A DNA stretch of 64,000 nucleotides from Paracentrotus lividus (GCA_940671915.1 CALNVZ010003426.1:32320332-32384331), one strand, 5' to 3'; positions 1-13,488 are shown, counted from the stretch's first letter. Numbers and translations: made by a program. The notes: generated by a model from the letters alone, not told the origin.

Positions 1-990
1 TTCTAATGCTCATTCCTTGAAAACTGGACACCCAAGACCAAATTTTAACCTTAAAATCTATGAGCAAAAACTTCAAAAAATGTCAGTCTATAGATCTACA
101 CCAATTAGCACACATGGGACTAGACACAAACGATCGGTGTTTTAAGAAATATCAGGGTCATTTCTGCTCTGATATTTGACTTGAAATTAGTTTTAATATC
201 ACATTTAAGTGTTTGGAATAGTGCTCAAATGTTTTAATACCTACATACCTTGTGTTATATTCCAAATTTTCCCTGTGCTGGCAAAAAATTTTGAGGGTCA
301 ACTCGGGCAACTACTTTTTGGTAATTCCTCTGATCTAAAACACATATTTACCCAAATTCTCCTATCAGAAATTTTCGCTGAAAAGATGATCGCGCAAAAT
401 TATTTTAAAAAAGCTTACCCATAACAAGTTATACATTGTTGGAAAGGTCGACCCTAGGATTCAAATATGCATTCTTTTCGTTGTAGGGTGAAATTTTGTT
501 TCCATGGTAACCTTTTCTGGAAGTATTTTTTCCAACCGTTTTCTACATATTTGCTCTTGATAAACATCCTCTGACTTCCCCATTATCCTTTTCTGATAGT
601 ATTTTTGATTCCTCAGACAATTCTCTTCAGCAATATTATACTTTTATAGGTATAAATGTCAAATGTAAGAAGAATATTCAATTGAATAAAAACGGTACAT
701 TCCTTGGAAAACTTGGGTTGTAACAAAAAAGGGCCCACCTCATAACGCGATGCCATACTGAATACAACAATTGCTCTTCATCATGATGCCATATTCCAAT
801 ACACAATCTAGAGAGCACTATGTAGAGTTCATTATATAACTAGAATGACGGACTCCAAAATGTAATTGATTTGACAGTAATAGAACACAGGCCAGATCTC
901 ATATCACATTCCACATTATCATTCTCCTTTCATTATACTGTTGCACTATACTCACACAGTCACTGTACTGCTCAATGCTATCCTCAAACT

Positions 991-1113
991 CTCTATAATT
1001 ATCTCTCTCTCTCACTCCTCCTCTCTCTCTCCTCCCTCTCTCCTCATCCTTTCTCTCTTCTCTTTCTCTCTCTCCTCTTCTCTCTCTAAAAAAAAAAAAA
1101 AAAAAAAAAAAAA
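991..1113. repeat. CT-rich microsatellite followed by a 26-bp poly-A
   Basis: Interrupted CTCTCC repeats run from about 991 to 1087 and pass straight into an uninterrupted A run at 1088-1113, then more CT-rich sequence to about 1155. The open frames on both strands here are simple repeat translation. Confidence 0.9.
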
Positions 1114-4100
1114 TAAAACCTCCCTCTGTTCTCTCTTTATCTTTCTCTTTCGGTTCTTCTATAGCATCATCCATACACCAGAAGCAGTGTAGTATAAATA
1201 GATCTATATTTTATTATTATTTCATCATCTTTGTTGCTAACTTCATTCTTTTTATCGTTATCATTTCATTCTCATTATTATTATCAAAACAACATCATCA
1301 TTATCAACATTATTGGTCTTTGTACTATTGCAATGATGCTAGTGTGGTGAGAATACTACTGTTCAAAACAATTTCTACCGTCACAAACAAATTATAGCTA
1401 TTATTACATCAATAATAACATTTCAATTCATCAGTTGTCTCACTCCTCCTCCTTTCTCAATTTCTATCTCCTCACATACAAGCAATATGGCATGATGTTG
1501 ATTATTTGTGACATTCATAAACATGTACAGTGTATGTACAGTCATTGTACTACAGTATAGTTATAAATACATCTTCTAAGGCATAGAGTACGAGTTGATG
1601 CGATTTCTGTTGAATGTCTCTTTCTTCTTTTTATTGATTTCATAGCTATCTGTACTTTCTTTGATTTCCTCTGTATATCTACAGCTGTCTCCTTTATTCT
1701 CTCTTCAATCAAACGCTTTTTTTAATTTTTAATCGACTGTCATCTTCTTCTACACTGTACACACACATATAAAGCTCATACCCCTATAATACCAGACTAA
1801 AAAATGTGTATGTAGTCTCTAACTATGTTCTTGCAAATGTTGGCAAACAGGATAACACTGGGGGGGGGGGGCAGTGTGGACACATGTAGTGGCAATATGT
1901 TTACTACATTTGCAATCTTTATAGACAGGTTTGGATAGAAGGAACACTCTTTTAGACATGATTAGGGCAAAGTTAAAAGTTCTACCCTAACCACAACCCA
2001 TTTAAGATGTTTTTGAGAAGTCCTTTAGGGTGACTCAGCCATGAAAATCAACTAAAGCAGATGAAAATGTAGCATTCATCATGATGGGTTGTTATAGTGC
2101 ACATAATGACTTTGGAATTGAAAATGATGCTCGCAATGTGCTTGTTAGTGAATGCAATTGCTTTGAAATCTCTCCTTTCAATTACCCGTCATCAATTATA
2201 GGCTTGACATCAAATTAAACTCCTGCCACCCACCCTCATGCGTTTAACCATCCCCCTTTCACGAACTCCATAAATCCCACGTAATTGATGATACTAAAAC
2301 CGTTCAAACCATGTCTGATGATTGATCCGATTCAATTTATATTTTGCCATCCATCACCAATTTTTATCACTTTCTTTTGAAGCTCCTGCTTTGGCGTTGA
2401 AATGATTTGTGCTATTAATAACCCAGGAAGGGGTTTAGTAATTTTGAGCGTAGGATCAAGGGACCATTTAACCAGCTATCTTCACAGCCCGCCATCAATC
2501 CATCCCCATACATCATAGAACAAGAGCGGTAGAAGCAGATTCGTCCCATAATCTTTAATCTTTGGGCCAAATTGGTTGCTTGCTATTAAGATAGTAGGGA
2601 TATGATGCATAAAGGTTTTATGCACACACTATACTACTGACCCAGCATCCAATACTCTATGTGTACATGTATGAATATTAATGCTTTCTCTAATAAAAAA
2701 CAAAATTACATGGATGAATAAAAAAATATTGGTTTAATAATTGTTTTTTTAAGACAGGTGTCAATAACAAATTCTGCAAAAGAATGGAAGTGAAAATAAG
2801 ATGTTTTTAGGCACAAGTGTCTTTGCTACTGGATGATTGTAATCAAGCATATTTTTTTCTTTCTCCTTCAAATAAATTGAATTAAATTAAATTATTTGAT
2901 TGTTTGATTTGACTGACGTTGACAAATGAAGTTTGGCTTTTCATGCTTTGAATAAAGTTCTAAGGACATGGAGCCCAAAAGTGGTAAGGGTTCTATTTTC
3001 ACAAGGGTTTCATTTCCATCATTTTCGTGAGACAGTGGATGGACACAAATTGAACACTACTTTAAAAATATCATGAATTTATTCGTCAGCAAAGGATTAC
3101 CTGAACACAAATTCAACAACACAACAGAAGCTATAAATTGCGAATACAGTAAGTTACGTAAACATTGAATCTTGATATATGAAATAATATCATCTTGACC
3201 CACGTCATAATGGGATATAATCTTAATATTGCCTTTATATTATATTGACCTCTGAGAGATGTTATGAGAAGAATTCAATTGATTGTTATTAAAGCCTTGA
3301 TTGAGGGATCATAATAATCCAGAGTAGACCTGTTCACATCCAACCTATATATCCTTCAGAATGGAGCTCCCACGATCAGGGTTCTGGAAGAATTCAAAGT
3401 GGCAATTCTCTGTTCTGAATCCTCAGTTCTTAGATTAGTTTATTTTAAATGTTGTGACAACGTTATCAGAAACTTATGGGAACTTTACAAGTATGTTGTG
3501 AGATCTTTCAAATTTTCCAGAAGTTTTTTACAATTAAATGAGCCATAAACGAAGACAATGCCAACAAAATTTTCCTGCTGGGGGAAAACCACCAAACTTG
3601 GCATTCTGCTAAATGTTATGGTGGCATATATATACCATCTTTAAACATTAGTTTCAATGTTCTATGTACTTGGAATAAAATAAACAATAAGTTCATTATT
3701 TTTGGACTCTCAAAGAACACAACAGCTAGAGGAAATGTTTGAACTTCATCTCCTAGAGAAGTATCTGCTGGAAGGAATGCGATACTCCTGATGTAAACGG
3801 AGCTAACGAAATCCAGCTTGGCTACAATGCTATCCCCCTATGATTGGAAATTAAGTGAATGCCCAAGGCACTTAATCTACTCTGGACTTAGAACAGATTA
3901 AGGGTTTTAAGAATATTCTCAACACAGTAAAAGAATATTATCAAGCAATGAAAAACAATCAAGTGCAGAGCAAAACACATGGGAGCCCCTTAATGGCATA
4001 ATAACATATTGCCATAGATTTAATACACAACAAAGAACAGGAAATATTGCATAAACAGACTCAAATTGAAGTTGCTATTCTCACCTTAATATTATGGTTT

Positions 4101-4401
4101 AAATTCACAAGTGATTTGCAGGAAGAAACTGGTAAATGATAGTGTGGGTATAAGTGTGTTTTCATATCTGTTAATTTGGTCCTTGTCTTTCTGTAGTTTT
4201 TTTATGTCATCGGATCTCTCAGAAGTTTAAACAAATATGACCATTTTACTTCTCACAAGAGTAGAACAAAACATTTCTTCATTTCTTCACAAGATGTAAA
4301 TTTGTCTAAAAAATATCTTGATGAAAGACCTTCAGTATAACCTGTACCTAAATAACAATTTAGCCAAAATATCTAAAAGATGACTCTAAAAATATGAGTT
4401 A

Positions 4402-4684
4402 AACCCTTCTGCTTCTATCTACTATCAACAGTAGATATGAAAATAGTAAAATGTACAGTCAAATACTGAAAGGCTAAAAGGATGTAAGCTACATTTTTAT
4501 AAATGTAGAAATACCTTGCAGAGTATGATATCAATATTTATATGTGAATTAATCATCCTCAAATTTAAGTTAAACCTTCTGTTTTTATCTACTATCAGCA
4601 GTTGATATGAACGTAGTGATATATACAGTCACCTGCTGAGAGGCTAAAGGTTGTAAGCTACATTTTTGTAAATGTAGCAGTACC
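4402..4684. repeat. imperfect direct repeat, unit about 113 bp, spaced 171 bp
   Basis: Sequence at 4402-4515 (starting aacccttctgcttctatcta) recurs at 4573-4684 (aaccttctgtttttatctac), including shared gtaagctacatttttNtaaatgta near the end. Identity is roughly 80-85 percent by eye. The second copy runs straight into the inverted minisatellite at 4687-4901, while the first is followed by ttgcagagtatgatatc. The minisatellite element may therefore have inserted at the matching ctgca position. Confidence 0.65.
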
Positions 4685-4686
4685 CT

Positions 4687-4901
4687 GCATATCGTCTGTT
4701 GGGAGCCAGAAGGGCATTATTGTATCTTATAGATGTTCCGTTGAGAGCCAGAAGGGCGCTATTGCTGCACAAAGTCAATGGTAATAGCGCCCTTCTGGCT
4801 CCAAACGGAACATCCTTGATCTGCAATAGCGCCCTTCTGGCTCCCAACGGTACATCCTTGATTTGCAATAGCGCCCTTCTGGCTCCAAGCCGACGATATG
4901 C
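4687..4901. repeat. foldback minisatellite built on GCCAGAAGGGCGCTATTGC units
   Basis: Two units in one direction (4699-4779) face three units in the other (4788-4885). The core is agccagaagggcgctattgc on one side and gcaatagcgcccttctggct on the other, with a roughly 41-bp period containing aacggaacatccttga. Outer ends gcatatcgtc and gacgatatgc form a further inverted match. The whole could fold into a long stem. The open frames on both strands (repeating GARRALL and NSALLAPN) are translations of the repeat and not a gene. Diverged single hairpins with the same core lie near 5660, 8070, 14115, 44780 and 55270. Confidence 0.85.
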
Positions 4902-5000
4902 TATCTTCAGGCTCACAGAAACTTTAGGAATTTCATAAGTAAAGATATGTCTATTGTTCAATGTTTAATGCTGAGTTGAGACTTGCTATACATTCCATGA

Positions 5001-5195
5001 CACATCCTCTGGCGACAATTGCTTTGATGTCAATTCACTACAGTAATCCAATCACTAGATTTAAACCTAGACTTAAGATGATAAACCTACTGTAAACCTT
5101 ACACTAAACATATCATAAAATCATATTGCAACCCTAACCCCTACCTTACATCGAGACAAAATAAAATCCTGTTGTATCATTTTGTATCGCCCTGT
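5001..5195. mobile_element. telomere-word MITE, copy 1
   Basis: This copy has ggcgacaattgctttgat at the left and internal aaacctactgtaaaccttacactaaac and ttgcaaccctaacccctacc. The right end is eroded (gttgtatcat). It is recognised by alignment with the six other copies in the window, whose ends read GGAGCAATTGTCGC in inverted orientation. There is no coding capacity. Confidence 0.7.
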
Positions 5196-7063
5196 AGTCC
5201 AGTATAATGAAGATTGTGGAACCTAACTGCAATTTTGTGGACGTTGCTTTGATAAAGTCAAATGATACTTAATTAACATTGATGTGATGTGTTCAATGTT
5301 AGTACAATGTGGCACTGTATGTAATTGTTGAAGAATGAGTTCTCTTATTGATGTGTGCAACTTCAGGGAAACAAAAAAAGGCATTGAGAATGAGACATAT
5401 CAATGCTATTGATTATAACCTAAGGGAAAGAGGGGAAATGGGGAGTTAACAAAAAAAAAGACAAATGGCGAGTGAGTGAGGGACAAGAAGGCAGAAAAAG
5501 GGGGAAATAAGATATATTATTGAAACAATATCATGAAGGATGGAGGGAGTGGGAGGGGAGAGTGAAGGTTAAAATAGTCATAATAGAGAATTTTTAAACG
5601 CCTACACAGATACAACTGCAGGCCTTTAGAGAGAAAAAAAAAGAAACATAATATTTAAAGTTCCAGAAGGGTACTAATGATCCATCAAGGTATTCGTCAA
5701 AACACCCTCCTGGCTTTCAAAAGGCTGTACCCTTATATTACTCGCTATCCATACATCAATACCGCCTAGCTCCCTGACAAATGTTCTTGGGTCTAACTTT
5801 ACGTGCCTGGCCCCTACAGCATGGCTCAGAAACAAAGACAAATACGTCTCGCCTTCTTGCTATTGATCACACTAGAATTGCTAAATAACAGGTGGCATTG
5901 TGGGACCTTAAAGTCAGCAAAGTTTGTTGACTCTACACCCCATACCCGTATTGATTCTATGAAATGAGGCAGGCATTTCTATTGCCTCTTGAAACATTAT
6001 CAAATTATAACAGTCAATACACAATGTATGGTATATAAAGGATCTCTATACCAATCCCCACCCCAAATTTTTCCCCTTTCCTTCTCTCTTTCTTTTTCTC
6101 TGTTTCTATCTCAATATTCCTCCACACCCCTTTTGTCAATAAGTTTTTACCCAATAAACAATATAGGATATCTTCCCGTTTGTCATACTCCATCATGTAC
6201 CTCCTTATCTTTGTTCTCCCTCATGATTGTTTTTCTGCTGTTTCTTGTCCTCTACAGGTATTTTGTTGTTTTGCTTGTTTGGTGTGTCTTTTTCCCCCTC
6301 CAAAGCCCTCATCCTTTCAATATTTCTTTCCCCATAATCCCATCATCCTCTTTTTTTCATCTTCAGAAAAAAATAATGATGTGCCAAACAACGACAAACT
6401 ATCAGATACTCCTAGCTAGATTATTGGTTTAGTATAATGTCTACTTGCCCACCTAGATTGTCCATGTACATTTCCTGGTTGGGAATTATTACTATAAAAT
6501 GGAAATTTTTCCCAAAATACCCTGTAAAAGATTTATAAAGAAAGTTGCAAATGAGCATTGGTTAACTTTTCTTTGGTTAAATATGTTTCCACAGTAAATA
6601 CACATGATTAAAAGGTTTCATTTATGGAAATCTCTTCTTTTCTTTCCTATTGAGAGTGTCCACACATTAAAATAACAAAAACACCTATCCCCTATGTACT
6701 CTTGGCGTAAATCTACAGGTGGGTACATACAGGAGAGGCAAAACGGCTTTAAATCTATTTAGAATTCTATCAGCAAACTCCCTTTTTGCGTTCTTGAAAC
6801 GATACATAAAATAAACTACTCACGTCATTACGCCCACAGGACCTATACAGGAATACCTTGTCTATTGATAATAGGTAATTGAGTGACGTTGATTTCCCTC
6901 ATGTGGTATTGTTTGTTCTATAGTATCCTATTCAAAACCATTCCATATTTAGCATTGTGATGTACATTTGTAATATCACCTGGCTCGCTTTATATCTTCA
7001 ATGGACTAATCAGGTTTTCATTTCAATAAGCACCTGTTTCAACACCCAAAATGTCTCTCTCTA

Positions 7064-7101
7064 TGTATGTTTGTCTCTCTGTTTATTTGTCTGTCTGTCT
7101 G

Positions 7102-7152
<51 letters not shown>

Positions 7153-7160
7153 TTCTCTTT
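7064..7160. repeat. (CT)n microsatellite
   Basis: Mixed TCTG and TCTC repeats resolve into a clean (CT)n run at about 7105-7141. Open frames across it are low-complexity translations. Confidence 0.92.
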
Positions 7161-7438
7161 CATCACATTCAGGAAAAGATATTTTGGGAGCTTCTCTTTA
7201 AGCATGACGGCAATTAAACTGAAACCTTGAACAATCTTATGCATTTAAAACAAAATATGCAAGAAAAATCAAGTTGTTGCATGAAAATAGGATTTTTATA
7301 ATTTTCCTTTTTGGCTTCTCAGGGGCAAATTGCCCTGACCCCTATGTATTTTTTTTAATAAGATCTGGTTAAAAAGAAATACATCTCCTTGGTCAGAATT
7401 CACATCTCTCTCCTTTTTGTTTCTCTCTTTATGCTTGC

Positions 7439-7443
<5 letters not shown>

Positions 7444-7481
<38 letters not shown>
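7444..7481. repeat. (CT)n microsatellite
   Basis: An uninterrupted (CT)19 run sits about 300 bp from the one at 7105-7141. Confidence 0.95.
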
Positions 7482-7484
<3 letters not shown>

Positions 7485-7556
7485 CAATATAACACAAACC
7501 TTCTTCACCTTTTTTTTTAACAATTGGAAGTTACCAGGGGGTTTCTAGATGCGTCA

Positions 7557-7780
7557 ATAATAACAATAATAATATCTGATTTTTATATGTTTTTCCAGTT
7601 CCAGTTACTACTAACTGCTAAAAGCCCATTACAGTACTTTCATAATTACTGGGTCATTGGATTCAATTCAATCCGGCGCAATACGTGCACACTCTCCATT
7701 CTCTAGGGGCTTGTTCCAGCCTGGCGCACTGCTCTGCAGACCACAATAACAGTCGTCATCCTACCGGGCTAAAAAGAGAT
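7557..7780 (-). mobile_element. fragment of the same tRNA-derived SINE (3' body and tail)
   Basis: The stretch from gtcattggattcaattcaat through gtgcacactctccattctct and on to catcctaccggg aligns with the body of the SINE at 19970-20327. A degenerate (TAA)n tail sits at about 7557-7575. The tRNA-like head with boxes A and B is not recognisable beyond 7780, so this is a 5'-truncated, older copy. The intervening bases (7576-7640) are diverged. Confidence 0.7.
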
Positions 7781-8814
7781 GAAACATGTATAAATGAACA
7801 TATAAGCAAATCACACATACTCACATCTAAGGTTACCTCACAAACCTTGGGTCGATACCTGCTAAGTTGACCCGGTAACATTGCACCCAAATCGGCGCTC
7901 ACGGCAAGGGGCCTGGTTTGCTATGCTATTCTGAATAGTCTGAGGCAGTACACCATTACGTCAATAAGAAGAATTGATTCTGAACATTTGTGGGATATAT
8001 GTTGCACAGTGATACATGGGGACGAGGGATATTGTAAAGGTTACTGGACATGAATGATATCGGCTGTTCAGACGTAGAAGGGCATTAGTGCTATGTGAAT
8101 TGTATGAATTTAGAGCCTTCTAGCACTGAGTGAGTGATACACTTAGTGAGATGTAATGTGTCACCTGGTAGCATTGCTTTCAGTGTCAAGGGCATTGCTG
8201 TTATACCTGTCTTCTGGGAAGCAAAAGGGCTTAACACAAATACTTTGATAAAGTTTAAACACCCTACTAGCTGTCAGCAAGCAACAATCGTTAGACATAC
8301 TGTTCTGTTACATTATTTCTCTCCAAGAATGTTCAAACTATATGAAAGTGACTCACCTTTGTTTTACATTGCTCTTTATCCAAGCCTCTCTTAATTTCTT
8401 TCTCTTCTATTCTCACTTTCTGTTTCTTTATTTTCCATTTATCTCTCTATCTCTCTCTTTTATTCTTCCTCTGAACACTACATGTATCATCTCTTATTTT
8501 TGTTATTTCCTCTTTCTCTATTAGTCTTACTGTCTCTTTAATTCTTACTTTCTCTTTTTCTCTCATTTTTTATGAAGAACTCTCTTTCTCTTCTTTTTCT
8601 CTATCCTTTCACCTTCTACCTCTTCCTCTCTCTTCCTCTTACTACATCTCTTAGAGTCTAGTTGTCCACGTCTCATCATTCATTACCCTAATGAAGTCAA
8701 TGATATGCATTCATGGGTTGGTCACGGCTAGGCACCTCCAGTCTTAACATGCTGGTATTAAGGGTGTGTTTAGGTGGGGAGAGTCTAGGGGGCATGTTAA
8801 GGGGACGTGTTCAG

Positions 8815-9010
8815 ATGGATTCCATGAAATTTGCTCCAGCCACAATTTCTCCACTATAAACTTCATGCACAATAATCAAATGACCTACCACTAACCTTAC
8901 ATTAAACCTACACACAACATAAAACCCTATTGCAACCCTAATCCTAACCCTACATCTAAGACAAAATAAAGCTTGCAGTAGTTGTTGCTGGAGCAAATGT
9001 TGTGTCACTG
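8815..9010. mobile_element. telomere-word MITE, copy 2
   Basis: Inverted ends are visible: atttgctccagccacaattt at 8828 and agttgttgctggagcaaatg near 8990. Inside lie cctaccactaaccttacatt, taaaaccctattgcaaccct and aatcctaaccctacatct. This is about 195 bp with no open frame of its own; the minus ORF across it is repeat. A run of 11 or more G follows at about 9015. Confidence 0.8.
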
Positions 9011-10464
9011 CTCGGGGGGGGGGGGGTGTTAAGGGGAGAGGAATAGGGGTAATATTGCTGCCTATTGTGATATATATGCGACTTCTAAGATTGCAATGGC
9101 AGGCAATGCACAAGTTGAAACTCCTCACCCCTATTCATAACCTTAATCACTGACATGATAATGACTGCCCAATTTATAATCATTAGGGTGTGATTAGAGA
9201 AAATAAAACTTATAAATACCCAATTCAACAGTCACAGAATCGGACTAAAGGTGCTATAAGACACCTCTCCTGGCTTCTAATCACTCATGTGTTAATGAAT
9301 GTTAGATTTATAATCATTACAGCCTGGTTAGAGGGGTAGTGGTCTAAACACTGTGAGGAGGAATGAAGTCACGATCATGAAGGTTAAGAAGTGTGAGGGG
9401 TAAACAAAGAGTGTTAAATCATTCACAACTAGATTCTTGACAGGTACCAGGTAGCTCATTGAATCTTTATTACCAAACCAGTCTAAATTGGTTGAAACAT
9501 AGGGTGTGTTGCTTTGTTAGGCAAGGAAATGAGGTTGACTAAACTGGTTTTAGTTCCTTGATGAAGGTACAGTCTAAGGGAAACCAAAGCCTTTTAACAA
9601 AAGAATTTAACATATTCATTCAAAATACTTTCGCCGGAACTGGGGATGAGCTTTATAGATAATCTGAGTTGAGGAAATGAAGAAAAATAAATTCTCTCTT
9701 TAACAACAAAGAAACAAAACTTACACTGAAATGTTCAAAATTACTGCCTAACTATTTTGATAGCAAAAACATGTATAAGAGATGCATAATCGTTAAAGAA
9801 TGATGCATGAAAATGAAAATCTAATAAGACCTTCATCAAGGTTAGCTCACTACAAAGTCTCTACGTACACTGAATAAAGATGACTTAGACGGCAAGTTTA
9901 TGTTAGCTTATTATGTTTCAAACGAGCAATACCCTTGTATGATCAACCTTTAAAAATCAATTTTAGCCAGTTTCCGTTGATTCGCAATTCCATTATCAAA
10001 ATTCTATATTGACTTTCATGCAGCATCTTGAACATGTATGTGTGATAAGGTAACACATCCCTGTCTGTTTATGTAACTAATACACACATTCAAGTACACT
10101 ATGTTCATGTCAATAGTGAAATGTGTCAATATCTTTGGCGCTAGGTTCAGCCTACTCACTTGACTGTAGTTAAGTACATGCTCTCATATATCTTGGTGAG
10201 TATGACAGAGGCAGATTGCTATTGGCTATTTACGACCACCATACACTCAAGCAAATAATGCTGGCTTATTTCAGCCATGGCTCCTACATATCCCATAAAT
10301 CAATGGAAATAAATGAAGGAAGTAACTTGTTATGGTAGCACTCTGATATACTAAGACACTGTGTCTTACTACAATACTTAAAGGGACTGTGAAGTATTCA
10401 TTAAAATGGAAATAATGATTGGGAGAAAAAAAATGTTATTGCATAAAATACTGTGGCTGCTCTT

Positions 10465-10587
10465 TAATACTAAAAACTAATCGAAGATAAATAACAATGA
10501 AGTTAAGTTATATAAGGCTGAAATCCTAATACTAAAAACTAATCGAAGATAAATAACAATGAAGTTAAGTTATATAAGGCTGAAATC
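10465..10587. repeat. two-copy tandem duplication, 62-bp unit
   Basis: The unit starting taatactaaaaactaatcg and ending ggctgaaatc occurs twice in immediate succession (10465 and 10527), with no visible difference over the shared 61-62 bp. The identity points to a recent duplication. Confidence 0.95.
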
Positions 10588-11194
10588 AAGCAAACTTGAA
10601 AATACTGAGCAATTAATTTGAAATGAATGTCAATTAACCAAGGAAATTTTGTTTTAAACAAGGCAAATTATGTAAAAAGTGGAATATTGTAAAGCAAATA
10701 CTAGAGATATGATACGTACATGTACATGTAATCATCATCTATAGTGTAATAGCTAAGGACAATTTTAGTGTAGAATGAGAAAAGAATTATACAGATGTGT
10801 GTCAATACACAGGAATTAAACTGAAGGTTAGCTTTTCCACACTAAAGCGCAACCTATTATCTACATACATGCACATCATCTAATAATGATGTTAACCCAC
10901 TATTGTCAATCCGCAGAGACTATATCCTTAATTAGATTTCCATATCAATGTCTTTCTACTGATTAGCAAATACACAGATGAGACTGGTATCTACCCTATC
11001 TCACTTGTTATTTACTGCAATATCCTTGTAGCAGATCAATAGATAAATTAATAACATCCCGTCTGTATCAGTTGGTCTCTCCATGTCATCTGGCTATGTC
11101 AATAAAACAAGCATGCGTTAGACTGATAGGAGACTACCTTCATTAAACCATACTACTACCTGACAGCAATGAATAACTGCAAGGGGGAACCTAC

Positions 11195-11390
11195 ATCTGC
11201 TCCTGCTGCAATTGCTCAAGCTTCATTCCATCAAAGATAGTGTGAGGGTTAAGGCTGAATTGGGGTTTTATGTTAGGTTTAGAGTTATATTGTAGGGTTA
11301 TATAGATAAAGTCCGAAGTTCAAGGTTGAAGTTTGTATTCAATTAGTGCAACGGATTGATCTTGGCAATTGTCGCCAGACCAAATGTCAT
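11195..11390. mobile_element. telomere-word MITE, copy 3 (reverse orientation)
   Basis: The element reads in the opposite sense to copies 1 and 2. It starts at ctcctgctgcaattgctc (about 11199), has internal gttttatgttaggtttagag and attgtagggttata, and ends ttggcaattgtcgccagac at about 11380. The ends are mutually inverted. Confidence 0.8.
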
Positions 11391-11395
11391 ACACT

Positions 11396-12090
11396 GCCAG
11401 AGAAGGAAGGGATAGATAAAAAGAAAGAGAGAGAGAGATAGAGAGAGGGTGAGAGATGTAGGAAAGGAGAACACAGGTAGAAAATAAGGAAAAGAAGATA
11501 AAGAGAAACAGACAGAAACACAGAGGGGCTGATGCAGAGATAGCAGTACAGAAGATAGATAGGGAGGAACAGAGACAGAAAATTATTATCATATGATTTG
11601 AAAAACAAAAAGATAGAAATCATGAAAATAGGGAATGATATACATGAAAATAGAGAGATTTAAACATGGAGAGACAGAGAAAGAAAGATCGCAGACAACC
11701 AATAAATAGAAAAATAAAGACAACACAGGGGACAAGAATTAGAAACATAATTTTTTTTAAAGTTCCGTGGTACAGTTGCGAAGAAACCTTGAAAGGAAAG
11801 AAGAGAGATGATTGATAAGGAAGAAAAATATTAATGCAAAAGACAGAGAGAGAAATAGAAAGAATAAAAAGAGTACAACAGAAAATACACCATGCACGAA
11901 GATACAGGCAAAAGGGGAAACAACATTGTATTGGGTAGAAACAAAGAAATATAAGGAAAAGTGAAAGAGACGTATGGCAAAAAAAATGTTCCAATGATGG
12001 AGAAAAGGAGAAATCTTGATAAAAAGAGAAAAATTAGGAAAAGGAAGATTAGAAGAGAATGGTTTATTCAAAACTAGGAAACAGAAAAGA
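11396..12090. repeat. long degenerate polypurine (GA-rich) stretch
   Basis: For about 700 bp the plus strand is mostly A and G (agaaagagagagagagatag, aaaggaagattagaagagaa and similar), with no fixed period. Four overlapping minus-strand open frames of 78-124 codons here translate to F, L, S and C-rich strings and are by-products of the strand asymmetry. Confidence 0.8.
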
Positions 12091-13395
12091 AAACAATAAA
12101 ATATAGCTCTGTATTGAGAATGTGCCTAATCAAGCATTCATAGAGCATAGTTCCTAATGGTCATATTTTGAAGACATTTTCCTCTCTAAATGGTCTCAAT
12201 CTGTGAGGCATTAAGACCAACCTTCATTGAGCAAACACACAGATGGAGCAAAAAGCACGTTTCCATGGAAACATACAATAATTCTCCTTCTTACTGGATT
12301 TCAACAAGTTCAGACGCACTCTTTGGTAAAGGGAAAAGTATGAATGTAGTCTAATACAGTCAGCCAGTGCTGGCTGAAAAAAATGTTGGATATAATGAAA
12401 TACATTTCTAAAGATTACGTGCCGTGCATTTATGCTTGTAGGATAAGAATTATTGTTATGTAACATCCGGTACATGAAATAGTCAACAGAAAGGTAATGT
12501 TTTACAGCTCTTTTCATAGAGAAAATGCTCATTTTACAAACATTCAGAGTAAGAACTGGAGATATTCCCACCTGCTAAGGTTCACTTACAGGGATTGTTT
12601 AATGTTGCTTTTTAAAAAAAATAGTCCAACTGATGCTTTAATCATAATTACACAATACTTAACGCCAGACAGTGAACGCCCAAGAATTCTAAGCTACTAT
12701 GTCATATAATTGCTGAGATAATTTTTCCCACTTGAATTTTGAATTTTGAATTTGATAGACCAAATTTAAGAAATGCAGAATTGCATCATTGGACTATATA
12801 ATCATACTTGTAACAATTAAAAATTCCATGTAAAGAAAAGAAATAATGAGGACTGATCAAACAAATAAAATCCATGTCTTTCTCCGTGGAGGATGCAAAA
12901 TTTTGATTGACAGTCTCATGAAAAAAAGCTCCATGTCAACAAAGGCCAGACATAACGATAATGTATTAGGAAAAAAAACATGTAAAACCATTGATGTCAT
13001 GCAATGTAAGGAAACAATGCATTGCAAGGTCAGATTGAGAGTTGTTATGAAATAAACTGATTTATGTATGAATGTGATGAATGGCCTAATGGAAATAAGG
13101 GACATTACTAGCAAGGTACAGTGTATTGAATTACATAGAGTGCAATGAGTAGTAGAGAAGGGGTAGTAATCAAATTACAAGGTGCACCTTTATACCTGTA
13201 GGGGAAGATTTAGTAGAAAGGTTGCTACGTTGAAATGCCTTATACCGGAATAAACATGATGACAAGTTATTATATAAAAGTGCAACCACAGAAAGATAAA
13301 CTAGCTGTATTGAGACAAGAATGCTCTGAAACATTTATTTCATTCAATGTTCCTTATTGTTTTTAATGAAGTATTTCATTATGGGTTTTTGCAGG

Positions 13396-13488
13396 TTAAC
13401 CCGTTGGGGACTGAGCCCGAATATATTCGGGCTGAGGTCTATGGGAAATGTGTGTTGTAGCCAAATCAGCTCGTCTCCAACAGGTTAA
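13396..13488. mobile_element. 93-bp TTAA-bounded foldback element with perfect 20-bp palindrome
   Basis: Both ends carry TTAA: left TTAACCCGTTGGGGACTGAG and right GTCTCCAACAGGTTAA, which are partly inverted matches. Inside, agcccgaatatattcgggct at 13414-13433 is a perfect palindrome. A second copy lies in reverse orientation at 50893-50985. TTAA at both ends suggests a piggyBac-like target preference, but no transposase is present. Confidence 0.78.

Noticed and set aside
4644-4961. Repeat-protein-like ORFs on both strands (GARRALL and NSALLAP repeats)
   Set aside because: Direct translation of the inverted minisatellite; symmetric on both strands.
5989-6432. 147-codon plus-strand ORF
   Set aside because: Pyrimidine-rich low-complexity sequence; the peptide is a string of S, F, L, P with no recognisable motif, and other frames are open too.
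11320-12071. Cluster of overlapping minus-strand ORFs (78-124 codons) rich in F, L, S and C
   Set aside because: They lie in a polypurine stretch where the complementary strand has few stop codons; no domain, and overlapping frames translate equally well.
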